Positions 35,358 to 49,199 of a stretch of 64,000 nt of DNA are shown here, in pieces. This DNA comes from Moringa oleifera. Lineage: Eukaryota > Streptophyta > Magnoliopsida > Brassicales > Moringaceae. A program made the translations under genes and the position numbers. The stretch covers positions 434,001 to 498,000 of the forward strand of contig JAJFZO010000344.1 of NCBI GenBank assembly GCA_021397835.1. Direction: 5' to 3'. The notes below the pieces were generated by a model. It was not told where the DNA came from. It did not search any database and saw only the letters and a program-made list of their open reading frames with translations. Position 1 is the first letter of the stretch. The number at the start of each line of letters is the position of its first letter.

Positions 35358-36782
35358 TTTTTGATTTAGTAATTCTTCTTAATTGTTTAGTTAGTTATGC
35401 TTTCATAAATTGTAAGTTTGAAATGTTCTTGATTTTTGAAAAGATGATAGATAAATACTGCACAATTAATGTAACAAATGCATTTTCGGTCTAAATAATA
35501 TCTGAGGCAATATTCTTTCTTTCTGTGGGTCTTTTTATTTATCTTTTTTCTTTTTACCTATACTTTAGTTGGGTTACATCTCATTATGAAGGTGCTTCTT
35601 GTTTAAGTGAGCACTGATGACTCAAATGTGATGGCACAATCTCTTACTGTATGGTTATTCTGGTCTGGGTTTAGTAGAAACGGTACACCATTCTTTGCTG
35701 TGTTCGAGTGACCTGTCAATGTTGGCTGCTTCTGTGTCCACACAGATATCTGTGGTTTGATAGAATGCATATATAATATGCTCTGTATGTGTATCTATAT
35801 ATGTGTGTGTGTCTTTTTGCATGTATAGTTGCTATGAAAAAAAATGTTTCTGTTTATTAGCTAAAATTACCTAAGGTCATGATTACAAGGAAACATGTTG
35901 GAAAATAAGAGTTGTTTTTTCTTCTAAATTTTACAAGTAGGATTAGGTAATTAACAGTTGGCTATATTTCATTCTTACTTTTAACTACAGTTGTTTACAC
36001 TCTTTTTCCTTTCTTTTCTTTTTTTTTTTTTCTCTTTTTAAGGAAAGGGACAGTGAACTTTTGGCTTTGTACAGAAAGCTGAGATGTCAATAAACAACAT
36101 ACTGTTGATAGTGTCTTAGTTTCATTACTGTTTGAATAATTGTTTATAGTTGTCGAACTGCAGATTACAATTGTGTAGTGCAATGCTGCAGCAATAATTT
36201 AAACCGGGCTGCAGACTGAAAATAATAACTTTAGCTTGAATTATGCGGAGCAGAGCAGCTGGTTTATAGCAAATGGAATGATATGTTTATCTACGTGTAT
36301 TATGGTTAGGTATTTAAGTTGTTTCTGTGAGTGACTAGGTCTCCTAAAGACTCGCCTTGGTTGCACCAGTTAGGGAGGAAGAAGGCATGAATGAAGCAGA
36401 GAAGTTTATCTCTGATCTTTGGGGTCTTGTTCTCACCCGAAGACAATCAAACTCTAATTTTTCTTTCTTATTATTGACTAGGACGTAACTTATACATAAT
36501 CTATGGGCTATGCTGAGATTTATTAGCTGAATTATTTATTTGCTAGATACTACTCTTGTGATTTGTTGGTCTATGACGGGTTCCACTTTCTAGACATTAA
36601 TTTGTTTCCCGTTGTTTGATTATCTGTGTTCCATGTTCAATATTAACTTGTTTCAAGGTGCTTAATTATGTCTCTTTAACTTGCTTGGCATTTGATTACT
36701 GGCAGGGCAATGTTAAGTTTCATGCTCATCCATACTTCTACCTAGTGAGGATATGTGGAGTCTAGAGGACAAGGATGTTAAA
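35358..36782. other. Non-coding flank downstream of NAC copy B
   Basis: Counterpart of 1,105-2,520. No gene recognised. T-rich tract at 36,010-36,035. Confidence 0.7.
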
Positions 36783-37085
36783 TAGGGAATTTTAAGTTTC
36801 ATGTAAACCTCTTGCTTCAGAATTGCCCTAATCTCAAGCGATTACGGAGGAGGTAAAACAATCAGACTGAGGTTGAGCTGCCTTCATTTCCTTGTAGTTT
36901 CACATTAGAGATCTGCAATTGCCCTGACTTGACTTCCATGTCGTGCTTTCCATCTATTGAAGGAGATTTGTGTTGGAATATAACAGTTGGAAGCCATTGC
37001 AAATGACAATGATGATGAAAATGAAGATGAAAGATTGTTCTTTCTTCTTCTTGACTTGCAGAACCGGAGATGATGAGCACTACAA
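36783..37085 (+). pseudogene. Orphan LRR fragment of an NBS-LRR gene, copy B
   Basis: Duplicate of the fragment at 2,523-2,830. The CPNLK, ELPSFP and CPDLTSMSCFPS pieces and the NSWKPLQ segment are all recognisable, but a stop codon (TAG) replaces the start of the longer frame near 36,783 and another occurs at the RRR linker. No NBS domain lies between it and the NAC fragment. It is a non-functional relic. Confidence 0.55.
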
Positions 37086-37979
37086 TTCTTCAAGGACTAT
37101 GTATAAGGTGAGTGGTAATTACGTCATTTTTTTAATTTATGTTCATTTTTAGTTTTAATTTTAGAATAAATTTATCTGGTCAAGGAAGTCATTTAATTTA
37201 GATAACTAATTGAAATATGAAACTACCAATTTATACTACTTCTTTATGTAAACACTGCAATGCTTCGGTCTGAAATGTGTCTGGATATTGGCATCACTGC
37301 TGTGCTTCATGCTGGATTTGCTTTTCTTTTCTTTTCTTTTCATTCTTTTTTTTCGTAACCTTGTAGATAGAAATTTCTCATAGTCATCACTTGCTATTGA
37401 AACTCGTAGTTCATAGTTTGCAAGCAAAATCTTAGAAATATGAGGATTGCCCATTTACTTTAGGGATGAAAGCTGATCAAATAGGAGATTGATGATCATA
37501 TGTTATGTATTCAACACCGTAAGTATTTCAAGCAAATTTATAACCATCCCTTAAATCTTTTAGGGTCTGTTTGAGAACTAGTTGATTTTACTTGATTAAT
37601 TCCTCTGTCCAGGCATAAATATCAAAGCTGAAAAGAGTAATTACAATGAAATGATTCAACAAGTTGCCTCTTATTCCTTTCTAACCCTGCTTAAAACAGA
37701 ACCACTGTTCTTGTTGAGTGAGCTTTTGGCCCCATATCTGATACTGCTTACTAACTGGCCCTATCTTCCTTGTTGGTGCAGAAGGCTTTCTCTAGTCAGA
37801 TCAAATAATCAACTGCTTTACGATTCCCAGACACTAATGAAGACACACCAAGTAATTCACATCTCCACCGTCAAGTGTGTACAGTAAATTCTCTTTTAGA
37901 ATTAGCTAACTGTAGTAAGTTCATTTTTTAGAGTCAATATTTTAAGTTATTCTGAAACGAATTGCACGGTTCAGCGATA

Positions 37980-39627
37980 ATGGCAGAGGCAATTCTCTTT
38001 CACTTTGGGGAGAGCTCATAAGGAAATTGGGTATTGTTAAAGAAATTGGATTTGTGGTGGAATGTGGAAGGTGAGCTTGGCAAACTGAAAAGCACTCTTT
38101 CTGTGATTTGAGCAGTTCTTCTTGATGCACAGAAGCAGCACTCACACAACAATCAAGTCAAAGATTGGCTTGGTAAGCTGAAAGAAGCAGTCTACGATGC
38201 AGATGACTTGCTGGATGATGTCTCCACCGAAGCTCTTCAACGGAAACTGATGGCTGGAAATAAAATGGTGAAGGAGATATGTATATTCTTCTCAAGCTGA
38301 AACAAGCTTTCCCACTGTCTTAGAATGGCTCATACAGTCAAGGTAATCAGAGAGCAGCTAGATGTGATTGCAGCTGAAAGAAAATTTCATTTAGAAGCAA
38401 GAGTAGAAGAAGAATCCTCGGTGAGTAGGGAGGGGAAGTGCACTCACTTTTATGCACATGGAGAGGATGTTATTGAGAGAGACAAGGATAAAGAAGAAAC
38501 AATGAGGACTCTTCTCAATTCTGTGGAAAATATTTTGGTCGTTCCACTTGTGGGCATTGGGGGTTTAGGAAAAACCACACTTGCTCAACTTGTATCAAAT
38601 GATGAGATAGTTAAAAAGAGTTTTGAGTTTAGAATGTGGGTATCTGTCTCTGATCCTTTTGATGTCAAGTTAATTGTAGAAAAAATGATCAAATCTATGA
38701 CAAATAGTGATCCTGGAAACCTCGAGATGAATCAATTGATTGTCTATGAGAAAAAATTGGTGAAAAAAAAATTTTAGTTGTTTTAGGTGATGTGTGGAAT
38801 GATGATAGAAATAAATGGCTCAATTTGGAATATCTATTGAAGGATGGGCAAAAGAAAGTCAGATAATAGTAACTACACGTAGCAGAATGGTAGCAGAAGC
38901 TGTGAGTCCATTCTTGCCATATGTTTTAAAAGGTTTGTCTGAAAATGAGGCTTGGGGTTTATTCTTGCGATTTGCATTTAAACAATGGGTGGAGCCAAAG
39001 AATCAAGGTGTTGTTGACATTGGGAAGAAGATTGTAAGCAAGTGTGCAGGTGTTCCTCTTGTCATTAAAACAGTTGGAGCCTAACTTTATTTTAAAGATC
39101 CAAATACAGAGGATTTGAAATTGAGGATTTCTTAGGAATAGCTCATCAAGACAATGATATTTTACCAACACTTAAGTTGAGGTATGATTACCTTCCCTCG
39201 CACTTAGAGAAACTGTTTTGCTTATTGTAGATTATTTCCTAAAGATTATGATATTGATGTATCAAATTTGATCTATTTTTGGATAGCACAAGGTCTCATT
39301 GAGTCGTCGGATAACGAGCGGTGCCTTGAAGATATAGGGCTCCATTATTTTGAAGGATTGCTTTCTAGGTCTTTCTTTTAAGAAGTGAAAGAAGGTGAAT
39401 GGGCCAACATAAGATACTGTAAGATGCATGACCTAAGGCATGATCTTGCAATATTAGTTAGGGGCAAGGAAAGCATCATAGTGAAGGTTACCTCTTTACA
39501 AGAATTGGAAATTTTGGTTTGCCCTCATTTGTCTGAAACAAGCAAAAAAATCACTGGCATTGATTGGCCCAAGATTGCTTGCATACCACTTATCAAAATT
39601 TCCAACAGATGTCACATAAACTTTTGA
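37980..39627 (+). pseudogene. CC-NBS-LRR (RGA-type) disease-resistance pseudogene, copy B
   Basis: Counterpart of copy A from ATG 37,980. The longest frame (38,325-38,777) carries an intact P-loop [14 protein letters not shown] and RNBS-A FRMWVSVSDPFDV. Kinase-2 at about 38,775-38,800 reads LVVLGDVWNDD, with Gly where the first conserved Asp is expected. A second frame (38,815-39,084) covers TTRSRMVAEAV and CAGVPLVIKTVGA, then a stop. RNBS-D (LFCL followed by [21 protein letters not shown]) and MHDLRHDLAIL follow. At about 39,485 the sequence jumps from ESIIVK to TSLQELEILVCPHLSE and DWPKIACIP, the usual extreme C-terminal end of RGA proteins. Nearly the whole LRR was removed by an internal deletion that kept the frame at the join. 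Frameshifts and stops upstream make a full product impossible. Confidence 0.9.
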
Positions 39628-39639
39628 AGGTTAGTAGCT

Positions 39640-42600
39640 GTATCTCGATTCCTTATCCTCAATTCGTTTCCATATTTAGACTGTCCCCTTAATTTTTATC
39701 TCCTTCTCTTGATTGGTTACTTCAGGTTTTTTACTCAGGCTTCAATTCGTTAAAATTATGTATGAAGGTTGATGCAAATCCCTCTTTTCTACTCAGGCTT
39801 CCTTCAGTGCTCAGTGTAATTATAATGAGTCTGCTGGAACAGAGATCCAGTTGTTGCACCTTACCAGCTCTACGATTCTTCAAATACTATCTGCAGATTG
39901 ATGGTAAATATATCAGAAAACATTCTGGCTTTTTGTTTCTCTTTATTTTCAATTTTCTTTTTACCTATACTTCAGTTGGGTTATATCTGCAATTTATGAA
40001 GGTGCCTCTTGTTTAAGTGAGGATTAATGACTCAAATATGATGGTGCAATCTCTTACTGTTTGATTGCTCTAGTCATTTTTGTTGGGTTTTGTAGAAACT
40101 CTAAACCATTCCTTGCTTCTGTTTAAGTAGGTGACATTGTCAATGCTGGCTGATTCAGTATGCACAGAGAAATCTGTGGTTTTGATGGAATGTACATGTA
40201 ATATGCCTCTGTATGTGTACCTATATATGTGTCTTTATGTATGTATGGTTGCTGTGAAAAAAATTGTTTCTATTTTTTAATTAAAGATACCTAAGTGCGA
40301 ACAGTCATGATTACATGAAAATTTTGTTGGAAAATGAGAGTTTCTTTAAATGTTGCAAGCAAGAGTAAGTAATTTAGCAATTAATAATTGGCTATGTTTC
40401 ATTCATAGCGTTTACCAAAGTTGCTTCCCCTCCTTTTTCTTTGTTTTTTCTGTTTTTAGGGAAAGAAGCATATTGAACTTTTGGGTTTGTAAAGATTAGG
40501 TGAGATTTTAATAAACAACATTCTGTTGATAGTGTCTTTGTTTCTTTACTCTGGCTATAGAAATGACTTTCAAGGTTTAAACATTCTCTATTGTGTTCTA
40601 AAGGCAATGTGGATAGTGAATTTTTGTAAGTAAATATTACCTTTTTTTAGGATATTGAATTGTAGATTTGCTCTCCTTCCTTATATTTTGCCTTGTGAAT
40701 GTTATTATTGATTTTAGGTGTCTATGAGAGCTATAAGTGTCATACTAAATTGGTCCATAACCTGTTTTGTAGAAGGTCTGCAAGTAAATGGACAAGGTAA
40801 ATAGAAAAGAGAAAGAGTTGGCTAGTGAAGTAATGTGGCATAAGAAGTACTTGTGTCTACAAGAGTAGAGTGTAAAAAATGGAATAATCATGTGGCTTGA
40901 AGACCAATGGTTGCATTTTCAGGGAAAGATTGAAAGTATGGTTGAAATATTAAGGAAATATATGGGAGAGCAAGGCAAAATCACTTGTTGGTTCGGCAGT
41001 TGAGCTAAAGGTGACTTCCTTGAGTCTAGTTCGATCTTCATAAGCTATGACCTGGGTACCACTGCAACTGTTTTTTTTTTTTTTTTTTTCTGATTTGTTG
41101 TAAAATGAAAAAGTTTTTAAATTGAATTTTTACAAATCACATTTATGCTATCAGTAATTTCTCTTTTTTATTGATCATTTAATGAATTTGTTTTATGGTT
41201 TGGACTTAATTTTATTGATTGCATGTCTCTTGTGCTTATTTTGTTTTAGATTGTACTTGTTGTCTACGTATGTAAGACGCATAATGACCTGTTGTTATCC
41301 CCTGTTTAATTGCTTTGTGACTTTCACCTATTATGTGAATCCCCTTCTATAGATATCGACACTTGTTATGTACTTAGAATTTGTTAAACGAACTATAACT
41401 TATGATTTGACTAAAAGGACAACAATCTTAAAGCAATCTAGTCTTTGGTTGTGAAGCATCTAAATAGTATTTTTGTCAAAAATGATGTTCTTGGACTTTA
41501 TTTTATCTAGGGAATCTAATTTTTTTTTATGAATAATGGACTCCTTGTTTTGCTAAATGTGTCATTGAAAATGCAGTTCAAGGAAAACATTTGATGTATG
41601 TTCATCCAAAGTTTGCTTCTTTACAAGAAGTTGATGATTCTTCTTGCAGTCAATGAAGAAGGACCATGTTAGGCTTTTGTCGAAGGATGGACTTAGATTC
41701 CTCATAGTTTGGATACATGAATCCCTCTGAATGTAGCTTGAGTTATCTGTGGGTCAAATCTTCTGTTCTTTATGATAAGCCTGATGCTTTGTTGTTTAAG
41801 AGGACTACACCTTGGTCTCTGGTATTGCTGCTCTTGTTCTAATTATTTGTTTTGTAATTTTGATTAATTGGTTTCAAGTGAAACATTCTGAAATGCAAAT
41901 GATATGAGTAGGATATAACGATCATGATTGCTAACAGGGTATGATTAAATCATTTTCTTGCACAAACAAGGAATTTGCTACAGCTAAATCAAAAGAAAAA
42001 TTTCTTTTAAAATCTAGAGTTTGTTGTAGCTACTTAGTGAACCTGCAGCTTACTATCTACTTTTTATATTTTCGATTAGCTTTATTCACCGTACCCAGTT
42101 TGGAGTCTATAACTGTATGAACTTGGAAGAGGATATTATAGTTTCTTGGCTAAATAGAGAGACAATACCAAATTGTTTTTGTGCTACATTTGGGAATAGT
42201 AGAATCTACATCTGAATATATTTCCTTTTCTAGTTCCTCACCAGCCTATGTCTCTAGTATTTTAGCCATTTAGTTGGTACCAAAGCAAGATTAGTTTTTA
42301 GGATGCCTCTTAAAGAATAAATTGGTGCCTTAATTCTGAACATAGTTGGTGTAAAAACCAAAAACGTAGCTACTGAAGGGTCAAATATTCGAGGCACATG
42401 GTCATTTAGAACCATCCCAATTTGCTGTCTAACAGTGTTTTCAAGAGTGGGGATGCTGCAGAAAAGGATGGTGAGGAGTACAGAGGAATTGAGATACTGT
42501 TGAATTGGAAATTACGGGAGAGGAGATCAAAGGAGAGTCCGCTGAATGGTAAAGTTTTGAGGTGAATTTTCAGCTCTGATGTTTCATTGTAATTATTTCT

Positions 42601-44480
42601 TGGGTTTCACTTGGTTCTAACTAAGTGTCCCACCTGGTTCTAACTAAGTGTCTTTCATCCGATCAACAACTTTCGAATATCTCATGTTAGATACATATAT
42701 ATTTTGTCCAAAATTTCAAGTGCTCTCATACATTAAGGTAGACCCCAGCATCAAGGGTAGTTGATGGCACACAAAGTTTGCTTGGTGTTCAATTGTTGCT
42801 TTTTACCTTATTATGAAGACTTCATTATGTGCATTATGTGTCAAAAATTTGGAAACTTCTGCTACTGATATTTTCAGGTACTGTAAGGGCTCTAAACTCA
42901 TTGTTGATTTGCAAGAATATGACTGTTCCTTGGATAGGTGGAGCCTAGGTTGTATGTTCTGAGGAATGGTAATCATTAGTAGTTTTAGTCATTATTTTGT
43001 TTAAATTTCAATTTTTCTTTCCTTTCTGCATGTCCCTGTTTTTGTTATTGTATCTTAAGAGTAATGAGAAAAAGTTATTACTGTTTGAAGAATAGTCTGC
43101 AATTGTCGATTAACAGACTCCAATTCTGTCATTCAATCTTGCAGCAATAGGTTAAACAGTACTGCAGATGGAAAATAATAACGTCAATTTGGGCTATGAA
43201 GAGTAGAACAGCTGGTTCGGAGCAAATAGAATGATTGATATAGTCTATGAGCTATGCAGAGATTTATTAACTGAATTATTTATCTGCAAAATACTGTAGC
43301 GAGCTCTTGTGATTTATTATCTTATAACAGATTCATGTATTTTTCAGGTTATTAGGACAGATTAGTTGAATGAATATCAGTTTGAGTTGGATCCCTAGCC
43401 TGGTGCTCTTGTTGGAAGGTATACCTAAAACAAAGTCTGTTATCTGCCATCTTGGAATAGTGACACAAGCAATTTAGAGGGTACCGTCAAGTGTAGGGTC
43501 TAGAGTTTATATTTGTCCTGGAAAAGGGGGATTGACCCAGAAAGATTTAGCTGAAAAGTAATATTCCTCTGTGATCTAATTCCTACTTGGTTTGTTATAC
43601 CCAATGAACAAGCTTCACAATATTGATTATGTGTAAGCAGCATTTTGCTACTGCAATGACACTAATCTATAGTTTTTGTATTCAATTCCATGGTCCAGAT
43701 TTATTAATGCCAAATGACTTACCAGTTCTTTTTGTTTGCTCTTGTTGACTCTTTCAATGTATTTATGGAACATTCAGGCTATCTTTTTTGTGGATAAAGC
43801 TTCTAGATTATGGTCATAAGGACAGACTTACAAGATAACAATGATATGTTTGTTGGGTTATTAACTGATTTTTTTTTTTTTTATAGCTAATTGTCATGCA
43901 CTTGATCTTTAGAAGAGATTTGGAAATCTCATGATGCTTTCCGAAGACACTGTTAAGGCATCCCATGAACTTAGGGAGCTCACAGTTTCAAAAAGTTCCC
44001 AAGTAAGAAAAGCAAACATGATGTTATTATGGACACAACATCAGTAGTGTAGAACAGCCAGCCTAAATTAGGATATGATAGCTTCATCATAGTTTGAGAT
44101 CGTTGCCAATACATTTTCTTCATTTAGCCTCTGATTACAATATCTGAATAAATATATAGCTTGTTCTTAAGTGGTTTTACCTTAAAAGCAGATTTGTTTC
44201 CCAAACTTCAATTGTGTATGTTGTCTATTGCCATATAAAAATTTGTAATCTGTCATTGAGTTGGCATTATATTTCTGCACACTTGTCATTATGCATAAGT
44301 TTATGATTTCTACTTCTAGATATTTCTTTCCAGGTGTTTAATTATGTGCATTTCATGTTCGACATTATTATTTCATACTTTTCTTTAGTTGTTGGAAAAC
44401 ATAATTTGGCATTTGATTACTGCTTGGTTAATTTGGTTTGATCTTTTTTTCATACTCACCCATGCTTCTTCCAAGTGGAG
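39640..44480 (+). other. Mosaic third block, present only in copy B
   Basis: Alternates between two sources. NAC-downstream sequence is at 39,930-40,620 (matches 1,290-1,880), 43,080-43,340 (matches 1,868-2,300) and 44,330-44,480 (matches 2,390-2,480). Central-spacer sequence is at 41,150-41,460, 42,400-42,660 and 43,560-43,690 (matching 26,350-26,785, 28,780-29,050 and 30,370-30,500). Each set keeps its order. It is more diverged than A versus B, so it is an older relative. No gene recognised. A reading DTVKASHELRELTVSKSSQ at about 43,945-44,000 is unidentified. Confidence 0.65.
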
Positions 44481-44827
44481 AGAATAAAATAACAGAGGCT
44501 ACTGGAACTTTTTCTTGTCGTTAATTAATATGAGTGTGGATCTCCATTCGCTAGTCAGATTCTCCAACTTGGGTAGACTTATGCTGCATGTTGGCTGGTG
44601 TAGCATAACTATATATGCACTGATTGCCCTGGTTTATGCTATTGATCATATTCAGATTTTTGTTATTCTAGAATTATTCAAGTTCTTAATTCAGAGTATA
44701 TAATGTATTGATTCCAATTATTTCTATACCATGCTTTATAGAGTTTTCGCTTTTCTGTTTTTATTTTTGTATAATTTGATTTAGATCTTAATTTTATGAA
44801 TAGATTGTAAGAGGCAATCACAAAGTT

Positions 44828-44830
<3 letters not shown>

Positions 44831-44862
<32 letters not shown>
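44831..44862 (+). repeat. (AT)n microsatellite
   Basis: Sixteen uninterrupted AT units. Confidence 0.95.
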
Positions 44863-44864
<2 letters not shown>

Positions 44865-45420
44865 ATTGTTGTTGCTGTCAAAATGTGGGGTATACCCATT
44901 TGCTAAAGGAGGCAATTCATGGTTGATATGCTCCAACACCGGCAATGCATGATTCTTGGTCACCATCGCCTTGTGTTTTGCCAATCATCCAGTCATCTTC
45001 AGCATTTTCTGGCAAGTAATTTCCATCTTCTTCAGGGGATTATCTGCTCTTGATAGTCCATCCCATATCTCAGAAAGCTTTTGGAAGAAAGACATCTGGG
45101 AGGGGCTAGAATGAAAAAGCCTGTTGTGGTAGGAACAACAATTTGTGTATATATGCTGACATCCTGGACATCAACATTTCAGAGGATGTTTTCACGCACT
45201 TTCACTTTAAAGAAATGTCTAAGCAGCACTGGCTGTGCTACATATGCCTTCAGGAAGAGATATCCTATTCGTTACCTTCACAATAACCCTGAATAACGGA
45301 AATCATTATTTATCCTTTTTGTTGGTTGGAGCAGATTGATGAATAATTTACTTCCAATGGATCTGCTAGGTAACTTCTTCAAATTAAAAGTAGCAAATGT
45401 TTATGGTGGATTTAGGTTGG
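44863..45420. other. More complex stretch, unidentified
   Basis: Less AT-rich than its surroundings. The minus strand at about 44,930-45,040 reads EDGNYLPENAEDDWMIGKTQ followed by GDGDQESC, which looks coding-like but matches nothing I know. The plus-strand frame at 45,081-45,296 (71 codons) has no recognised domain. Confidence 0.3.
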
Positions 45421-48400
45421 GACACCTTAGGGCTCCGTATTTAGATAGTATACGGTCGGTTTAAAAATTTTAAAAATTAAATTTATTAAATTTATTAAAA
45501 ATTTGATTCAATTTAATTGAAAACTTTATAATTAAAATTTTAATCAACAATTTAAATAAAATAAAATAAATTATGTTATACTAAATTTACACAAAAATTT
45601 ATTATTTTATAATTTAAAATTAATATACATATTATTAAATTAAAATTTTACAATAAATTAATTTCATAAAATTAAACATCATATAATATAACCAGACAAT
45701 AACCACATAAATTATATAACAAATTTATAAATAAATCTAAAATTTTTTTATAAGTTAAATTTTTTTATTTTCATTGTTTAATGACTTTTATCATTAAAAA
45801 TTATGTTTACATAAATATAAAGTTAAAAATCAAATTAATTTAATAATTAATTAACAATAAAAGTAAATATAATAAACAATTAAAATGAAAAATGTCAATT
45901 TTTTGATTGGTTCTATTGAAAAAAATTATTGAAAATCGATGGATTAGACCAGTTATCTAAATGAATTATGATAAAAAAATCTAAAAAATTGGACCGAATT
46001 AATCAAAATTAATGCCATTGATCAATTAATTTGATTAAAACTTATTAAACTTACCCTTATTGTTGGCTACTTTGTAATTCTGTTCAATTGGTTTTAATTT
46101 GACTTTTGAAATAGTTAATCAAATTAAAATCATTTATTTAAAAATAGATAGAATTGTGGGTTTTATATTTTAAAATATATTTTTTTTTCAATTTTGACCC
46201 ATTAAAGTTAATTAAGTGAGTTGAATGAGTTCTATTTTGAGTTTTTAATTTATTATTTACAGTTAATTAGATTAATTTAATGCATATCTTATATATATAA
46301 GCAGATTTTAAAAAATTTTAAAAATTTTATTTTACTATCATATTAAGAAAATAAGATATAATTTATTTTTCTTTAAATTTTACACATACAGTTTTACAAG
46401 TTAATTTATTTTATAAATTTTAATTTAATTTTAGATAATTTTATTTGATCCATTTTTTATTAAAACATATTTGTATAATCTTAAATATTTATTAATACTG
46501 TTTGCTTTTCATGTTAAAACCTATCTTATAGTTAGATAAAAACATGTAGTAGTTTCTAACTTCATTGATTTCAATATTTTACTTATAAAATGTACTCAAG
46601 AATGTCATGCAATCTTTAAATAATTTTCAAAATGTCTCTTGTATGTTACTTTCTTTTTATCCATGCATGTTAGAGCTTAAAATGTAAAATGATCGGTAAT
46701 CACTAAATATATCATTTGATCCAACGATTTTATGACTATTGATTTTGAATTTAGAAAACCAACTTTTTCATCTTCTTGCATAATCAACACTCAAACTTAA
46801 AACACTTGAAACCAATTTCTTTTTCACCATCAGACCAAGCTTATTACTCTTTCTCACCATTGATTCACATCAAAAAGCAAAATTTTTCGTCTTTTTTGTT
46901 ATAGCAACCACTCCATCTAGCTATCACTTTACACTTATAACTCACATCCATTAGAATCCATCTCTGTAGTCGAGCGACCAAAACACATACCTTTCTTTTC
47001 TCTCACCATTGCTCGAAATCCATCCTTATTCTCTCTTTCTCTCTCTCCCCCTTTCTTTCTCCATCGACCACATCGCTATCAAAGAAGAAGTTGCTCGACT
47101 TATAAGCCATCTCTCCCTATTCTCTGTGAAGCCCACACTATTAAAGGAGACCCATCTATTGATAAAGTTGCAGGTTAGCTCACTCTTTTTGACGAGGTAT
47201 ATATTTTTTAAGGTTTTTTGTTTACATTTCGTATTTAAAATTTTTGGCATGAGCTTGTGCACAATTATGATATGGGGAGGTATACATTTTTGGGATTGTT
47301 TGTTTGTTCACACTTTACATTTCAAATTTTTAGTATGAACTTGTGCAAGAATATGGTATGAGACTCATGTTTTTTTTGTTCGATTTATGCATTGATACTA
47401 AGTGGTATTACTAAATGGTATTGATAAACGAGCTAATTGCTTAAAAAGGTATTAATAAACGATTAAAGTTAGCTTTTTCATATTATGGTTACTGGATTCA
47501 TTGGTTGATTTGTAGAGACTATATTGTTGCTTGGGTTTCTTTGCTTTTCCAACCAAAAAGAGACTAAAAATAACTAAATTCCTTTGCATATTTTTTAAGA
47601 AAGAGAATTTTTTAAAAGACAATTATGGCAAATAACTCATTATTTATCTATTAAATTGATTTGCATAAAGTTTATTGCACCATCTCGTACATGGTTCGCT
47701 TAAAACATATTAAATTAATCAATTAAAAACATAATAGAATAACTCATGATTTGAATGTGATTTTATGGGTCAATCCATGGATAAGATTACAAATCACATA
47801 TTTTTCTATTGGATAAACTTGTTTCAATTTGTTAATTTAACAAGTTTATTAAGGTTTTCATGGGTTAGACTCATTGTTAACTGTGATTTTATGGGCAAGG
47901 CCATTGGTGTAGCAGCTTAAGATCTTATTTTCGGAAGTACTTCATATATTAGATTTTGATTTTAATTTTTTAAAATTTTTTATGTTTTTTATGAAATTTT
48001 AGTCTATCTTATTTTATTTTAAATTATATTAGTAATTATTTTTGAAACCATAATATGATTGTCATAATTTTTACTTTGTCACTTCGTCATATTGATAATA
48101 TTGGTTCTTCAATTATAATATTTTTGGGTGATATAATGTGCATATTCAAGTTTAATTATTAAACTATTATCACACATATTAAAAAAATTGAATGGAAGTT
48201 TTAAAATAAAAAATATCAAGTTCCATAAATAATAAATCCTTTATTTCAAGAAGAAACTCTCAATTTCGTCATAGAGATTATCTCTTTTCACAAAAATAAC
48301 CTACATTACTTCTTTTAGTTTTTTTCAGCACTTGGTCATCCGGTAAGATCAACGTGCCCTCATTTGTTTACCCATGAGGCCAACATACCCTTATGTCATT

Positions 48401-48760
48401 AATCGATGAAAAAGAACTTGAAAAGAAATGGATGGGAATGTGTGTTGTTCATTCTCTCTCACAAATTGTTTCTTTCATGTTCTGACACCTCTTTCTCTCT
48501 CTTTCTAAGTAAAACTAAATTGTTAAAATGCTGATTTTTTTAAGTTGAAATCTATCATTTCTAAGCACCATTTTCTTATGAAAGATTAAAATGGGTTTGT
48601 CTGAAAAATGCAAAGTTTTGTTGACTAAGTGAAGCATAGCTTCTTACTTGCTAGTTACTCTGCATTTGATGTATGTTTTTTTTTTTTTTTTAAAATATCT
48701 TCAAAATGATATACCTATTTATCTTACCTAATCACTGCCTACATAATACACTAGTATTTT
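45421..48760. other. AT-rich spacer, copy B only
   Basis: No gene recognised. 45,460-46,480 is extremely AT-rich. 46,790-47,100 is CT-rich with ctctctttctctctctc. The short open frames overlapping it are not supported. Confidence 0.5.
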
Positions 48761-48769
48761 TTAGATTTA

Positions 48770-49110
48770 TTTTGCATTATTTTAGTTTGACATTTACACG
48801 CTATTTGAGGCATCACTTTCGCACCATTTTATTTATTTTTGCACCATCTTATTTTATATTTCACACTTTTTTCACATTGTTTTGTTTGCATTATTAATAT
48901 TGTCTTGTTTTGTTTATTTTTGCACCATTTTATTTAGTTTGTTTACACTATTATTTATGTATTTTTTGGCATCATTTTATTGTCATTTACAAACCACTTA
49001 AATATGTAATTTGTGCACCATTTTGGATTGCATGTGGCACATTTATTCTTTTCATTGTCGTACCATTATTTGGCAATTGTCGTACCATTTATCTGTTCAT
49101 TGTAGCATTT
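48770..49110 (+). repeat. Degenerate gcaccatttt repeat
   Basis: T-rich stretch with irregular repeats of (t)gcaccattttattta or gtaccattt every 30-90 bases (for example at about 48,820, 48,840, 48,924, 49,015, 49,050 and 49,080). It lies just upstream of the MULE transposase remnant. Confidence 0.55.
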
Positions 49111-49199
49111 CTTTTTTCTTATAGGATAACGATACCAAGAATTGTAATAATGTGTAATGAAAATTGGGTAAAATTTTGATTATGTTGAAAAAATGTCAA

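Noticed and set aside
47009..47338. 109-codon frame with signal-like start
   Set aside because: It lies over a CT-rich tract followed by T-rich DNA, has no domain and no second copy to test; probably chance.
48706..49179. His/Phe/Tyr-rich frames suggesting a metal-binding protein
   Set aside because: The His residues come from the repeated gcaccatttt DNA motif; the repeat explains the composition.
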